DNA from: an uncultured Lachnospiraceae bacterium
GTDB lineage: Bacteria > Bacillota > Clostridia > Lachnospirales > Lachnospiraceae
Direction of reading: 5' to 3'
DNA length: 53,073 nt
Assembly (NCBI GenBank): GCA_900316625.1
Contig: ONDO01000010.1
Span: 1 to 53,073 of the forward strand
A model generated the notes under the pieces. That model was not told the origin of the DNA. It searched no databases and saw only the letters and a program-made list of their open reading frames with translations. Below are positions 1-7,582 of this stretch, one piece after another. The translations under genes were made by a program, and so were the position numbers. Numbering within the stretch: the stretch's first letter is position 1; every line of letters begins with the position of its first letter.

Positions 1-431
1 AAATCACGGCACTTTTTAAAATGCAGTTCCTTGCCATCACCATATAAAATATCCTCTACACCGCGCCATACACGGGTGGACTCTTTCTGTACTTGTTGTG
101 ATGATAAGCATTTACGGAACTGTTTGGCACAGACCTTTATGTATGCCTGAAAGGAATATTCCGATAAACCATAAGACCTTATGATATCAGTCATCTTTTG
201 AGAAAGCTGCTTCTTACAGACTTTATCTTCTTTAGAGGATTTACTTTTCTTAAGAATTCTGGAATATTCTGTTTTTAGGGACTGATATTCTTTATCGCAG
301 GATAGTCTTTTGAGACATTTCCTTGCATGTTTAACAAGTACATTATGGATATGGCTTACTGCACGGAAACGCTTTTCCAAAACCTGTTTATCGTATTCAG
401 TTGTAGACAGCAGTAGTCTTACAGTATGCAT
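1..431 (-). CDS. tnpB: TnpB-family RNA-guided endonuclease of an IS200/IS605 element, N-terminal part only
   Basis: The minus strand is open from an ATG at 431-429 to the window edge (about 143 residues), beginning MHTVRLLLSTTEYDKQ and reaching VEDILYGDGKELHFKK near the edge. A basic helical N-terminus followed by a D-I-L-x-G-x-G-K-x-L-H-F-K-K stretch is typical of the N-terminal half of IS605 OrfB/TnpB proteins. The RuvC-like catalytic residues and zinc finger would lie outside the window, so activity cannot be judged. The start codon follows the tnpA stop directly (TAA then ATG, same frame), so the two are probably translated in tandem. TnpB is an RNA-guided nuclease that helps retain the transposon; the guide RNA would come from the far end of the element. 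Confidence 0.8.
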   Translation of the reverse strand, partial: MHTVRLLLSTTEYDKQVLEKRFRAVSHIHNVLVKHARKCLKRLSCDKEYQSLKTEYSRILKKSKSSKEDKVCKKQLSQKMTDIIRSYGLSEYSFQAYIKVCAKQFRKCLSSQQVQKESTRVWRGVEDILYGDGKELHFKKCRD

Positions 432-833
432 TTAATCCCTCGTTTTTTGTGTATTGACATACCATTCTATGGTTTCAGAACTGACATTACCTGCCGTGCT
501 TACAAAATAAGACCGTGTCCACAAAGACGGCATATTTTTAAGCTGCGAAAACTCTTCACGTAGTTTATGGGATGTAGCACCCTTTATTTGTTTTACAACA
601 TCAGGGATACTTTGCTGTGGATATACACTCACAAACATATGGACATGATCTATATGACATTCCATAGCAAGTATATCTATATTGTGTTTTTGACATTCCA
701 CGGCAGTCAATTCTTTAAATCGGTTTTCGACACCCGGAATATTAAAAATCTTCCTACGATATCTTGGACAAAACACAAGATGATAGTTTATTAATGATAC
801 AGTTGTTTTTGTACGTTTATATTCATTCTTCAT
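432..833 (-). CDS. tnpA: IS200-family Y1 transposase TnpA
   Basis: The start MKNEYKRTKTTVSLINYH is chosen at 833; a longer frame reaches 914 but would translate the upstream hairpin. About 133 residues, normal for Y1 transposases. Visible motifs are the N-terminal strand LINYHLVFCPRYRRKIF, the HUH metal-binding motif in ECHIDHVHMFVSV, and the C-terminal helix with the catalytic tyrosine in ETIEWYVNTQ. The family cuts and joins single-stranded DNA at subterminal hairpins without target duplication. All catalytic residues are present, so the protein looks intact. It is followed at once by tnpB. AT-rich sequence with TATAAT-like words lies between the start and the hairpin at 877-918 and is the likely promoter. 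Confidence 0.9.
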   Translation of the reverse strand: MKNEYKRTKTTVSLINYHLVFCPRYRRKIFNIPGVENRFKELTAVECQKHNIDILAMECHIDHVHMFVSVYPQQSIPDVVKQIKGATSHKLREEFSQLKNMPSLWTRSYFVSTAGNVSSETIEWYVNTQKTRD

Positions 834-876
834 GTGTATATTATAATATATATTATACACAAATGCAAACAAATAA

Positions 877-918
877 AAAGATGATATATTCAGGGTTTTG
901 GCTGAAAATATCATCTTT
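877..918 (-). terminator. Long hairpin upstream of tnpA, terminator-like on the minus strand
   Basis: Two 17-base arms (877-893 and 902-918) pair with a single mismatch around an 8-base loop. Read on the minus strand, the second arm ends in CTTT and runs into a T-rich tract, as in an intrinsic terminator. IS200-type elements are known to carry a terminator ahead of tnpA that blocks read-in from flanking genes; that role is inferred here from position. Confidence 0.6.
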
Positions 919-939
919 GGCTTAACACGCTTTCATCCC

Positions 940-953
940 ACGGTTAAAACCGT
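940..953. repeat. Subterminal palindrome of the IS200/IS605 left end
   Basis: ACGGTTAAAACCGT is a perfect inverted repeat inside a CCCACGG...CCGTTGG context, followed by CTTTCTCGCTCAC. Small imperfect hairpins close to the tip are what Y1 transposases recognise at element ends. The element boundary is probably within about 960-975; the exact cleavage site cannot be fixed without an empty-site comparison. Confidence 0.55.
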
Positions 954-1006
954 TGGCTTTCTCGCTCACAGAGTATTGTAAACAATTAATAAATGCATGT
1001 CGAGCG

Positions 1007-1036
1007 GGCACCGATCCAGTAGGTTCGGTGCCTTTT
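1007..1036 (+). terminator. Intrinsic terminator between the IS end and leuB
   Basis: GGCACCGA (1007-1014) pairs perfectly with TCGGTGCC (1025-1032), followed by TTTT. It could end the transcript of a gene now separated by the IS element, or act within a leuB leader. The downstream AAAAAGGC near 1068-1075 could pair with the 3' arm and T-tract (GCCTTTT), so an antitermination arrangement is conceivable but weak. Confidence 0.6.
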
Positions 1037-1244
1037 GCCTGCTGTGTGACCGTGCAAAGAAGTGAGAAAAAGGCGACTATCATAATTCACTGAAAATGGA
1101 GTTTGTATCAATAACTATACAGTTAACTTTTACTATTGAAATAGGCGAAGAATAATCATAGAATGGGAGTTGAACAAAATTCACATTAAAGGTGAATAAA
1201 TATAAATACAGGAAAGAAGAAAACGAAAAGAGAAAGGACTCATC
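1037..1244 (+). other. leuB upstream region
   Basis: AT-rich noncoding sequence. An inverted repeat, ATTCAC (1179-1184) with GTGAAT (1192-1197), lies about 50 bases before the leuB start and could be an operator or small hairpin. I see no T-box consensus and no clear -35/-10 pair. A ribosome-binding site (AGAAAGGA) precedes the leuB ATG. Confidence 0.35.
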
Positions 1245-2345
1245 ATGGAAGCTAAGATTGGATCCATCTCTGGGGACGGAATCGGCCCCGAGGTTGTTAG
1301 AGAAGCCCGTAGAGTTCTCGATGCAGTAGCAGAGAAGTTCGGACATACATTTACTTATGAAGATATTCTGATGGGTGGTTGTTCCATCGATGCAACCGGC
1401 CTACCCCTTACCGATGAAGCGATTGCACAGGCAAAATCCTGTGATGCAGTTCTGATGGGTTCGATCGGCGGCAACACCAAGACATCCCCCTGGTACCAGC
1501 TCCCGCCCGACAGACGTCCGGAAGCAGGACTGCTTAAGATCCGTAAGGCGCTTAATCTCTTCGCAAATCTAAGACCCGCCTATCTCTATCCGGAACTCCG
1601 CGATGCATGCCCGCTTCGTGAAGATATCATCGGAGACGGTTTCGACCTCGTGATGGTTCGTGAACTGACCGGTGGCCTCTATTTCGGTCATCGTGAGACC
1701 AAGGAAGTCGATGGCGTAATGACTGCCATTGACACCCTGAAATATGATGAGAATGAGATTCGTCGCGCAGCGGAGAAGGCTTTCCAGATTGCGATGAAGA
1801 GAAATAAGAAGGTTACTTCTGTTGATAAAGCCAATGTCCTCGATTCCTCCAGACTCTGGAGAAAGGTCGTTTCAGAAGTGGCTGAGAAGTATCCGGAAGT
1901 CTCTTTAGAGCATATGCTGGTTGATAACTGTGCGATGCAGCTGGTCCGTAATCCGGCCCAGTTTGACGTTCTTCTGACCGAGAACATGTTCGGTGACATC
2001 CTCTCTGATGAAGCAGCCATGATCATGGGGTCCCTCGGAACCATGCCAAGTGCATCGCTGAACGAGACATCTTTTGGTCTCTATGAACCCTCCGGTGGAT
2101 CTGCACCCGATATTGCAGGCCAGGGTATCGCAGACCCGATAGCAACCATTGTCTCCGCTGCCATGCTTCTCCGCTACAGCCTGAACCTCGATGCTGAAGC
2201 AGATGCCATTGAGAATGCTGTAAAGAAGGCACTCGCAGACGGATACAGAACGATTGATCTCATGCCTTCTTCTGAAGAAGATAAGGCAAATGTAAAGCAG
2301 GTCGGAACCAGTGGCATGGGTGATGCAATTATCGCCCGTCTCTAG
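1245..2345 (+). CDS. leuB: 3-isopropylmalate dehydrogenase
   Basis: Catalyses NAD-dependent oxidative decarboxylation of 3-isopropylmalate to 2-oxoisocaproate in cytoplasmic leucine synthesis. The 366-residue length is normal. The N-terminus KIGSISGDGIGPEVV is the family opening, VRELTGGLYFG (about 133-143) is the substrate-loop signature, and NMFGDILSDEAAMIMGSLG (about 247-265) is the classical isocitrate/isopropylmalate dehydrogenase signature with the metal-binding aspartates. The ATG is preceded by AGAAAGGA. leuA, leuC and leuD are not in the window; the genes downstream are ilvD and ilvB, so this is a branched-chain amino-acid cluster with missing steps encoded elsewhere. Homoisocitrate or tartrate dehydrogenases are relatives, but the context favours LeuB. 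Confidence 0.96.
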   Translation: MEAKIGSISGDGIGPEVVREARRVLDAVAEKFGHTFTYEDILMGGCSIDATGLPLTDEAIAQAKSCDAVLMGSIGGNTKTSPWYQLPPDRRPEAGLLKIRKALNLFANLRPAYLYPELRDACPLREDIIGDGFDLVMVRELTGGLYFGHRETKEVDGVMTAIDTLKYDENEIRRAAEKAFQIAMKRNKKVTSVDKANVLDSSRLWRKVVSEVAEKYPEVSLEHMLVDNCAMQLVRNPAQFDVLLTENMFGDILSDEAAMIMGSLGTMPSASLNETSFGLYEPSGGSAPDIAGQGIADPIATIVSAAMLLRYSLNLDAEADAIENAVKKALADGYRTIDLMPSSEEDKANVKQVGTSGMGDAIIARL

Positions 2346-2466
2346 TCTGTCCGGATGGATTGATATCCATATACAGATGGAACGCTGGAATTCGTAAGAA
2401 AAATAGTAAGTATTATGATTAGAGCAAGCTTAGACAGGCTCTACATTTAGAAAAAAGGAGCACCGT

Positions 2467-4137
2467 ATGAAGTCAGATAACATGAAATCAGGAATGCAGC
2501 AGGCTCCTGCACGAAGCCTCTTAAATGCACTTGGCTGGACCGCAGAAGAGATGAGAAAACCGGTAGTCGGCATCGTTTCTTCCTTTAATGAAATTGTACC
2601 GGGGCATATGAACCTGGATAAGATTACGGAAGCTGTAAAACTCGGTGTTGCGGAAGCCGGCGGTATGCCCGTTGTTGTTCCTGCAATTGCTGTATGTGAT
2701 GGTATTGCCATGGGACACATCGGAATGAAGTATTCCCTGGTGACCCGTGATCTCATCGCTGATTCTACTGAGGCCCTGGCTATAGCTCATCAGTTTGATG
2801 CCCTGGTTATGATCCCCAACTGTGACAAGAATGTTCCGGGGCTCTTAATGGCCGCGGCCAGACTGGATCTGCCTACCGTATTCGTATCCGGCGGTCCGAT
2901 GCTGGCAGGTCACATCCATGGGCAGAAGCGTTCCCTCTCCTCCATGTTCGAGGCTGTTGGAGCCAATGCAGCGGGTACCATGAGTGAGGAAGAAGTAAGA
3001 GAGTACGAAGAGAAGGTTTGTCCTTCCTGTGGATCCTGTTCCGGTATGTATACCGCAAACTCCATGAACTGCCTTACTGAGGCACTTGGTATGGGGCTTC
3101 GTGGTAACGGAACCATCCCTGCTGTATATTCTGCAAGACTTCGTCTGGCAAAGCAGGCAGGTTACGCTGTAATGAACCTGCTGGAGAAAGGCATCACTGC
3201 CCGTAAGATCATGACCAAGGATGCAATACTTAATGCCCTGACGGTTGATATGGCACTGGGATGTTCTACCAACTCCATGCTGCATCTGCCCGCGATTGCT
3301 CATGAGATCGGTTTTGATTTCGATATCTCCTTCGCAAATCCCATCTCTGAGAAGACCCCTAACCTCTGCCATCTGGCACCTGCAGGTCCTACTTACATGG
3401 AAGACCTGAACGAGGCAGGTGGTGTCTATGCCGTTATGAAGGAACTCTCTGATATCGGTCTGATCAATACCGAGTGCATGACCGTTAATGGCGTGACCAT
3501 CGGCGAGTCCATCAAGAATGCAGTCAATCTGAATCCTGAGGTGATCAGACCTGTGGATAATCCTTATATGAAGACCGGCGGACTGGCTGTCCTTAAGGGT
3601 AACCTGGCTCCGGACGGATCTGTTGTTAAGCGTTCCGCAGTCGTTCCTGAGATGATGCAGCACTCCGGCCCTGCAAGAGTCTTCGATTGTGAAGAAGATG
3701 CCATCAAGGCAATCAAGGGCGGTAAGATTGTTGCCGGTGATGTTGTTGTCATCCGCTACGAAGGTCCTAAGGGCGGCCCTGGTATGAGAGAGATGCTGAA
3801 TCCTACCTCTGCCATCGCAGGTATGGGACTTGGATCTTCTGTAGCACTGATCACCGATGGCCGTTTCTCCGGAGCTTCCCGTGGCGCTTCCATCGGACAT
3901 GTTTCTCCGGAAGCTGCTGTAGGTGGCCCCATCGCTCTGGTGGAAGAGGGCGATATCATCGAGATCGATATCCCGGGCCTCTCCATAAATCTCAAGGTAA
4001 GTGATGAGGAACTTGCGGCCCGCAAGGCAAAGTGGCAGCCTCGCGAACCTCGCGTCACCACCGGTTATCTCGCACGCTACGCATCCATGGTTACTTCCGG
4101 TAACCGCGGCGCCATCCTCGAGATTCCCAGGAACTAA
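2467..4137 (+). CDS. ilvD: Dihydroxy-acid dehydratase
   Basis: Fe-S dehydratase converting 2,3-dihydroxy-isovalerate or 2,3-dihydroxy-3-methylvalerate to the 2-oxo acids that precede valine/leucine and isoleucine. 556 residues, full length. Cluster cysteines are visible at C119 in NCDKNVPG and in [18 protein letters not shown] (C184, C187, C190, C201). The early segment [11 protein letters not shown] lacks the extra cysteine found in the 2Fe-2S plant-type enzymes, so it resembles the oxygen-sensitive 4Fe-4S type; that inference suits an anaerobe. The C-terminal [12 protein letters not shown] and [10 protein letters not shown] motifs are present. RBS AAAAAAGGAG precedes the ATG. The gene follows leuB after about 120 bases and is followed by a repeat-rich gap before ilvB. 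Confidence 0.96.
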   Translation: MKSDNMKSGMQQAPARSLLNALGWTAEEMRKPVVGIVSSFNEIVPGHMNLDKITEAVKLGVAEAGGMPVVVPAIAVCDGIAMGHIGMKYSLVTRDLIADSTEALAIAHQFDALVMIPNCDKNVPGLLMAAARLDLPTVFVSGGPMLAGHIHGQKRSLSSMFEAVGANAAGTMSEEEVREYEEKVCPSCGSCSGMYTANSMNCLTEALGMGLRGNGTIPAVYSARLRLAKQAGYAVMNLLEKGITARKIMTKDAILNALTVDMALGCSTNSMLHLPAIAHEIGFDFDISFANPISEKTPNLCHLAPAGPTYMEDLNEAGGVYAVMKELSDIGLINTECMTVNGVTIGESIKNAVNLNPEVIRPVDNPYMKTGGLAVLKGNLAPDGSVVKRSAVVPEMMQHSGPARVFDCEEDAIKAIKGGKIVAGDVVVIRYEGPKGGPGMREMLNPTSAIAGMGLGSSVALITDGRFSGASRGASIGHVSPEAAVGGPIALVEEGDIIEIDIPGLSINLKVSDEELAARKAKWQPREPRVTTGYLARYASMVTSGNRGAILEIPRN

Positions 4138-4140
4138 ATC

Positions 4141-4325
4141 GGACGCTGTGGCTCAACAATCGCATTGCCTTGTCTTCTTCGAGCATCGTAAGATGCCGCA
4201 CGGACGCTGTGGCCTCACAGGTGAAAATGCCTTGTCGTTTTCGCCCCCTTGGGGAGTGCCGCACGGACGCTGTGGCTCAACAATCGCATTGCCTTGTCTT
4301 CTTCGAGCATCGTAAGATGTCGCAC
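4141..4325. repeat. Three tandem 61-63 bp direct repeats downstream of ilvD
   Basis: Units start at 4141, 4202 and 4265 with GGACGCTGTGGC and end GCCGCAC or GTCGCAC. Units 1 and 3 (61 bp each) differ at one base; unit 2 (63 bp) shares the ends but has a different centre. Each holds a small hairpin, for example GCATC-GTAA-GATGC in unit 1 and CCCC-TT-GGGG in unit 2. No coding frame with a ribosome-binding site is credible. The next GGACGCT at 4326 opens the larger inverted-repeat element. Confidence 0.85.
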
Positions 4326-4647
4326 GGACGCTCTCGCTTCGTTGCAAAACGTAACGGCAAGTCCTCACTCCGTTCGGACGCTAAGCTCACTTCGTTCGCT
4401 AAGCGCCAACGTTTTGCTACGACCGTGCCGACATTCTTACTGATGCTCTCGCGACAAGGCAGCTCTACAGTAGTGAGCCACAGCTGTTTCCGATTAGGTG
4501 TTGCAATACAGGTTACGGCGCGAGATGGGTGTGGGCATGCTTAGCGGGCGTAAAAAAACGCCGGTGCTTGACGAGACGGAGTCGAGTCTAGCATCTGAGC
4601 GCAGCGAAGACTTGCCGCTGCGTTTTTTACCGCAGCGAGAGCGTCCG
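4325..4647. repeat. Large structured repeat element with 14-bp terminal inverted repeats
   Basis: CGGACGCTCTCGCT (4325-4338) is matched in perfect inverted orientation at 4634-4647. Inside, the first ~100 bases fold as a hairpin (GCAAAACGT with ACGTTTTGC, then outer GCACGG with CCGTGC) around a loop containing CTAAGCTCACTTCGTTCGCTAAGC. A second hairpin near 4547-4633 pairs a GCG-A-tract segment with GCGTTTTTTACCGC. The first hairpin recurs at about 13930-14020. It could be a non-autonomous mobile element or a REP-like sequence. Nothing protein-coding is evident from 4138 to 4709. Confidence 0.7.
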
Positions 4648-4709
4648 AGAAGCAGCTCACAGCCATCGAATTAGCCGTAACCGTATGGAAAATGGAAAAG
4701 GAAAAAGAT

Positions 4710-6389
4710 ATGGAAATGACAGGAGCACAGATCGTTATTGAATGCTTGAAGGAGCAGGGAGTGGATACCGTGTTTGGGTATCCGGGTGGTGCGATTCTGA
4801 ATGTATATGATGAGTTGTATAAGCATAAGGACGAGATCAGGCACGTCCTGACGAGTCACGAGCAGGGCGCAAGCCACGCAGCAGATGGATATGCAAGATC
4901 TACCGGCAAGGTGGGCGTATGCCTTGCAACAAGTGGACCGGGAGCAACCAACCTGGTAACGGGTATTGCTACAGCATATATGGATTCCGTGCCCATGGTA
5001 GCCATCACCTGTAATGTAACCCTGCCGCTTCTGGGAAAGGATTCCTTCCAGGAGGTGGATATCGCAGGTATTACAACTCCGATCACCAAGCACAACTTCA
5101 TCGTGAAGGATGCAGATAAGCTGGCGGATACCATTCGTCGTGCCTTCCGCATTGCCAGGACCGGCCGTCCCGGTCCTGTTCTCGTAGATATTACTAAGGA
5201 TGTGACGGGAGCAAAGGTGGAGTATGAGCCGGTTGTTGTGGAACCGGTGGCTCGCAAGACGGACTCTATCTTACCTTCTGATCTTAAGAATGCTGTGGAA
5301 TTGATCCAGGCTTCCGAGAAGCCCTATATTTTCGTAGGAGGCGGAGCCGTCATCTCTGAGGCGTCAGAAGAGATCAAGGCATTCGCAGATCTCATCGATG
5401 CACCGGTGTGCGATTCCCTGATGGGCAAGGGTGCCTTCGATGGCACAGATCCGAGATATACGGGCATGCTGGGAATGCATGGAACGAAGGCTTCGAATCT
5501 GGGCGTATCTGGATGTGATCTCCTGATTGCGCTCGGTACACGTTTCTCTGATCGTGTCTTAGGTAATCCCAAGAGGTTCTGCCAGGATGCGAAGATTCTG
5601 CAGTTCGATGTGGATGTGGCAGAGATCAATAAGAATGTTGTTGTCGATGGTCAGGTCATCGGTGATCTGAAGGAAAGCTTGAAAGCAATTCTTCCTAAGA
5701 TTTCACAGATGAAACATGATTCATGGATGCAACACGTTAATGAACTAAAGAAAATACATCCGCAGGAGGCTCCCAAGCATGGACTTAACGGTCCTCTTGC
5801 TGTAGAATACGTCTACAAGAAGACCGAAGGTGACGCGATTATCGTTACAGAAGTAGGGCAGCATCAGATGTGGGCGGCTCAGTACTACAAGTACAAGAGA
5901 CCTCATCAGCTTCTGACCTCCGGTGGACTTGGTACGATGGGATATGGCCTTGGAGCTGCTATCGGAGCACAGATCGCCAATCCGGACAAAGTAGTAGTGA
6001 ACTTTGCTGGTGATGGATGTTTCCGCATGAATATGAACGAGCTCGCAACCGCATCCCGCAACAAACTTCCCCTGATTGAAATCATCATGAACAATCACGT
6101 CCTGGGTATGGTTCGTCAGTGGCAGGCGCTTTTCTATGGTGAGCGTTATTCTGCAACCGTCCTTGATGATGGTGTGGACTTCGTAAAGCTCGCTGAAGCG
6201 ATGGGCTGTAAGGGCTTCCGTGCGACAAGCTACGAGGAGTTTACTAAGGCCTTTGATCAAGCCTTAACCGAAGATGTTCCAGTTGTCATCGATGTCATCA
6301 TCGATTCTGATGACAAGGTATGGCCCATGGTAGCACCCGGAAAGCCTATCGAGGAATGCTTCGATGATGAGGATCTCCGTAAGGACTGA
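4710..6389 (+). CDS. ilvB: Acetolactate synthase, large catalytic subunit
   Basis: Thiamine-diphosphate enzyme joining pyruvate to pyruvate or 2-oxobutyrate, the first common step of branched-chain amino-acid synthesis. The start MEMTGAQIVIECLKEQG at 4710 is preferred because AAGGAAAAAGAT precedes it; an in-frame ATG at 4692 lacks a ribosome-binding site. About 559 residues, normal. The catalytic glutamate lies in LTSHEQGASHAADGYAR; the cofactor motif is GDGCFRMNMNELATA...NNH; LGMVRQWQ follows. No regulatory subunit (ilvN) is adjacent, which is unusual because the pair is commonly linked. serC and serA follow on the same strand. A catabolic acetolactate synthase is less likely given the N-terminus and neighbours. 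Confidence 0.93.
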   Translation: MEMTGAQIVIECLKEQGVDTVFGYPGGAILNVYDELYKHKDEIRHVLTSHEQGASHAADGYARSTGKVGVCLATSGPGATNLVTGIATAYMDSVPMVAITCNVTLPLLGKDSFQEVDIAGITTPITKHNFIVKDADKLADTIRRAFRIARTGRPGPVLVDITKDVTGAKVEYEPVVVEPVARKTDSILPSDLKNAVELIQASEKPYIFVGGGAVISEASEEIKAFADLIDAPVCDSLMGKGAFDGTDPRYTGMLGMHGTKASNLGVSGCDLLIALGTRFSDRVLGNPKRFCQDAKILQFDVDVAEINKNVVVDGQVIGDLKESLKAILPKISQMKHDSWMQHVNELKKIHPQEAPKHGLNGPLAVEYVYKKTEGDAIIVTEVGQHQMWAAQYYKYKRPHQLLTSGGLGTMGYGLGAAIGAQIANPDKVVVNFAGDGCFRMNMNELATASRNKLPLIEIIMNNHVLGMVRQWQALFYGERYSATVLDDGVDFVKLAEAMGCKGFRATSYEEFTKAFDQALTEDVPVVIDVIIDSDDKVWPMVAPGKPIEECFDDEDLRKD

Positions 6390-6455
6390 GTCCTTCGGAC
6401 CTTATGAATCCATATCTGGACATAAGAAGAAATAGTAAGAGGAAAGGATTAGAAA

Positions 6456-7544
6456 ATGGGTAGAGTGTACAATTTCTCCGCAGGCCCGGCAGTTCTGCCG
6501 GAAGAAGTGCTTCTTGAAGCACAGAAGGACATGTTGGATTACAAAGGAACCGGCATGTCAGTAATGGAGATGTCACATCGATCTAAAATGTTCGATGATA
6601 TCATCAAGACTGCGGAACAGGATATCCGTGATCTGATGAACATTCCTGATAATTATAAAGTACTGTTCTTACAGGGTGGCGCATTCCAGCAGTTTGCAGC
6701 AATCCCTATGAATATGATGAATAAGCATCACAAGGCTGGTTATATCATTACCGGTCAGTGGGCTAAGAAGGCTTTTGGTGAGGCTAAGATCTATGGTGAA
6801 GCTGTAGAACTTGCATCTTCTGCTGATAAGACCTTCTCCTATATCCCTGATTGCTCGGATCTTCCGATCACAGATGATATGGACTATGTCTACATCTGCC
6901 AGAACAATACCATCTATGGAACCAAGTTCCCCACCCTTCCGAACACCAAGGGTGTAGATCTGGTAGCTGATGTATCATCCATGTTCTTATCCGAACCCAT
7001 CAATGTATCTGACTATGCAGTCGTATATGGTGGTGTTCAGAAGAATGTCGGACCTGCAGGTCTCGTCATCGCAATTATTCGTGAAGATCTGATCACTGAG
7101 GAGACCTATCCCGGAACTCCCACCATGCTCAAGTGGAAAACCCAGGCAGATAACGATTCCCTCTTCAATACTCCGAACTGCTGGGCAATCTACATCTGCG
7201 GTCTTGTATTCAAGTGGCTGAAGAAGAATGGCGGTCTGGAAGCAATGAAGGTAAGGAATGAAGAGAAAGCCAAGATTCTCTATGATTTCCTCGACCAGTC
7301 CAAGCTCTTCAAGGGTACTGTTGAACCCGGCAGCCGTTCCCTTATGAATGTTCCTTTCGTAACCGGCGATGAAGAACTCGACGCTAAGTTCGTTAAGGAA
7401 GCCAAGGCAGCAGGCCTCGAGAACCTCAAGGGCCACAGAACCGTTGGCGGCATGAGAGCTTCTATCTACAACGCTATGCCTAAGGAAGGTGTAGAAGCTC
7501 TTGTAGAATTTATGAAGAAATTCGAAGCAGAAAATTTGAAATAA
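6456..7544 (+). CDS. serC: Phosphoserine aminotransferase
   Basis: PLP-dependent conversion of 3-phosphohydroxypyruvate and glutamate to phosphoserine and 2-oxoglutarate. 362 residues, typical. The start VYNFSAGPAVLPEEVL is the family hallmark; the PLP lysine lies in YGGVQKNVGPAGL; HRTVGGMRASIYNAM near the C-terminus carries the substrate-binding arginine and histidine. GAGGAAAGG precedes the ATG. It ends 38 bases before serA, which supplies its substrate, so the two form a serine biosynthesis pair. Confidence 0.96.
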   Translation: MGRVYNFSAGPAVLPEEVLLEAQKDMLDYKGTGMSVMEMSHRSKMFDDIIKTAEQDIRDLMNIPDNYKVLFLQGGAFQQFAAIPMNMMNKHHKAGYIITGQWAKKAFGEAKIYGEAVELASSADKTFSYIPDCSDLPITDDMDYVYICQNNTIYGTKFPTLPNTKGVDLVADVSSMFLSEPINVSDYAVVYGGVQKNVGPAGLVIAIIREDLITEETYPGTPTMLKWKTQADNDSLFNTPNCWAIYICGLVFKWLKKNGGLEAMKVRNEEKAKILYDFLDQSKLFKGTVEPGSRSLMNVPFVTGDEELDAKFVKEAKAAGLENLKGHRTVGGMRASIYNAMPKEGVEALVEFMKKFEAENLK

Positions 7545-7582
7545 GAAGATTGCTTTGAGCATGAAAAAGGGAGAAAAAGAGA

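Noticed and set aside
1096-1155. A 19-codon frame ahead of leuB containing several Ile, Val and Leu codons, as a possible branched-chain leader peptide
   Set aside because: No ribosome-binding site before its ATG and no terminator after it, so the attenuation arrangement seen at 8852-9073 is absent.
2845-3900. A 351-residue open frame antisense to ilvD
   Set aside because: Explained by codon bias of ilvD; no start signal or motif.
4001-4544. Overlapping small frames across the ilvD end and the repeat patch
   Set aside because: They translate repeat units (recurring words in different frames), lack ribosome-binding sites and follow the repeats rather than any protein pattern.
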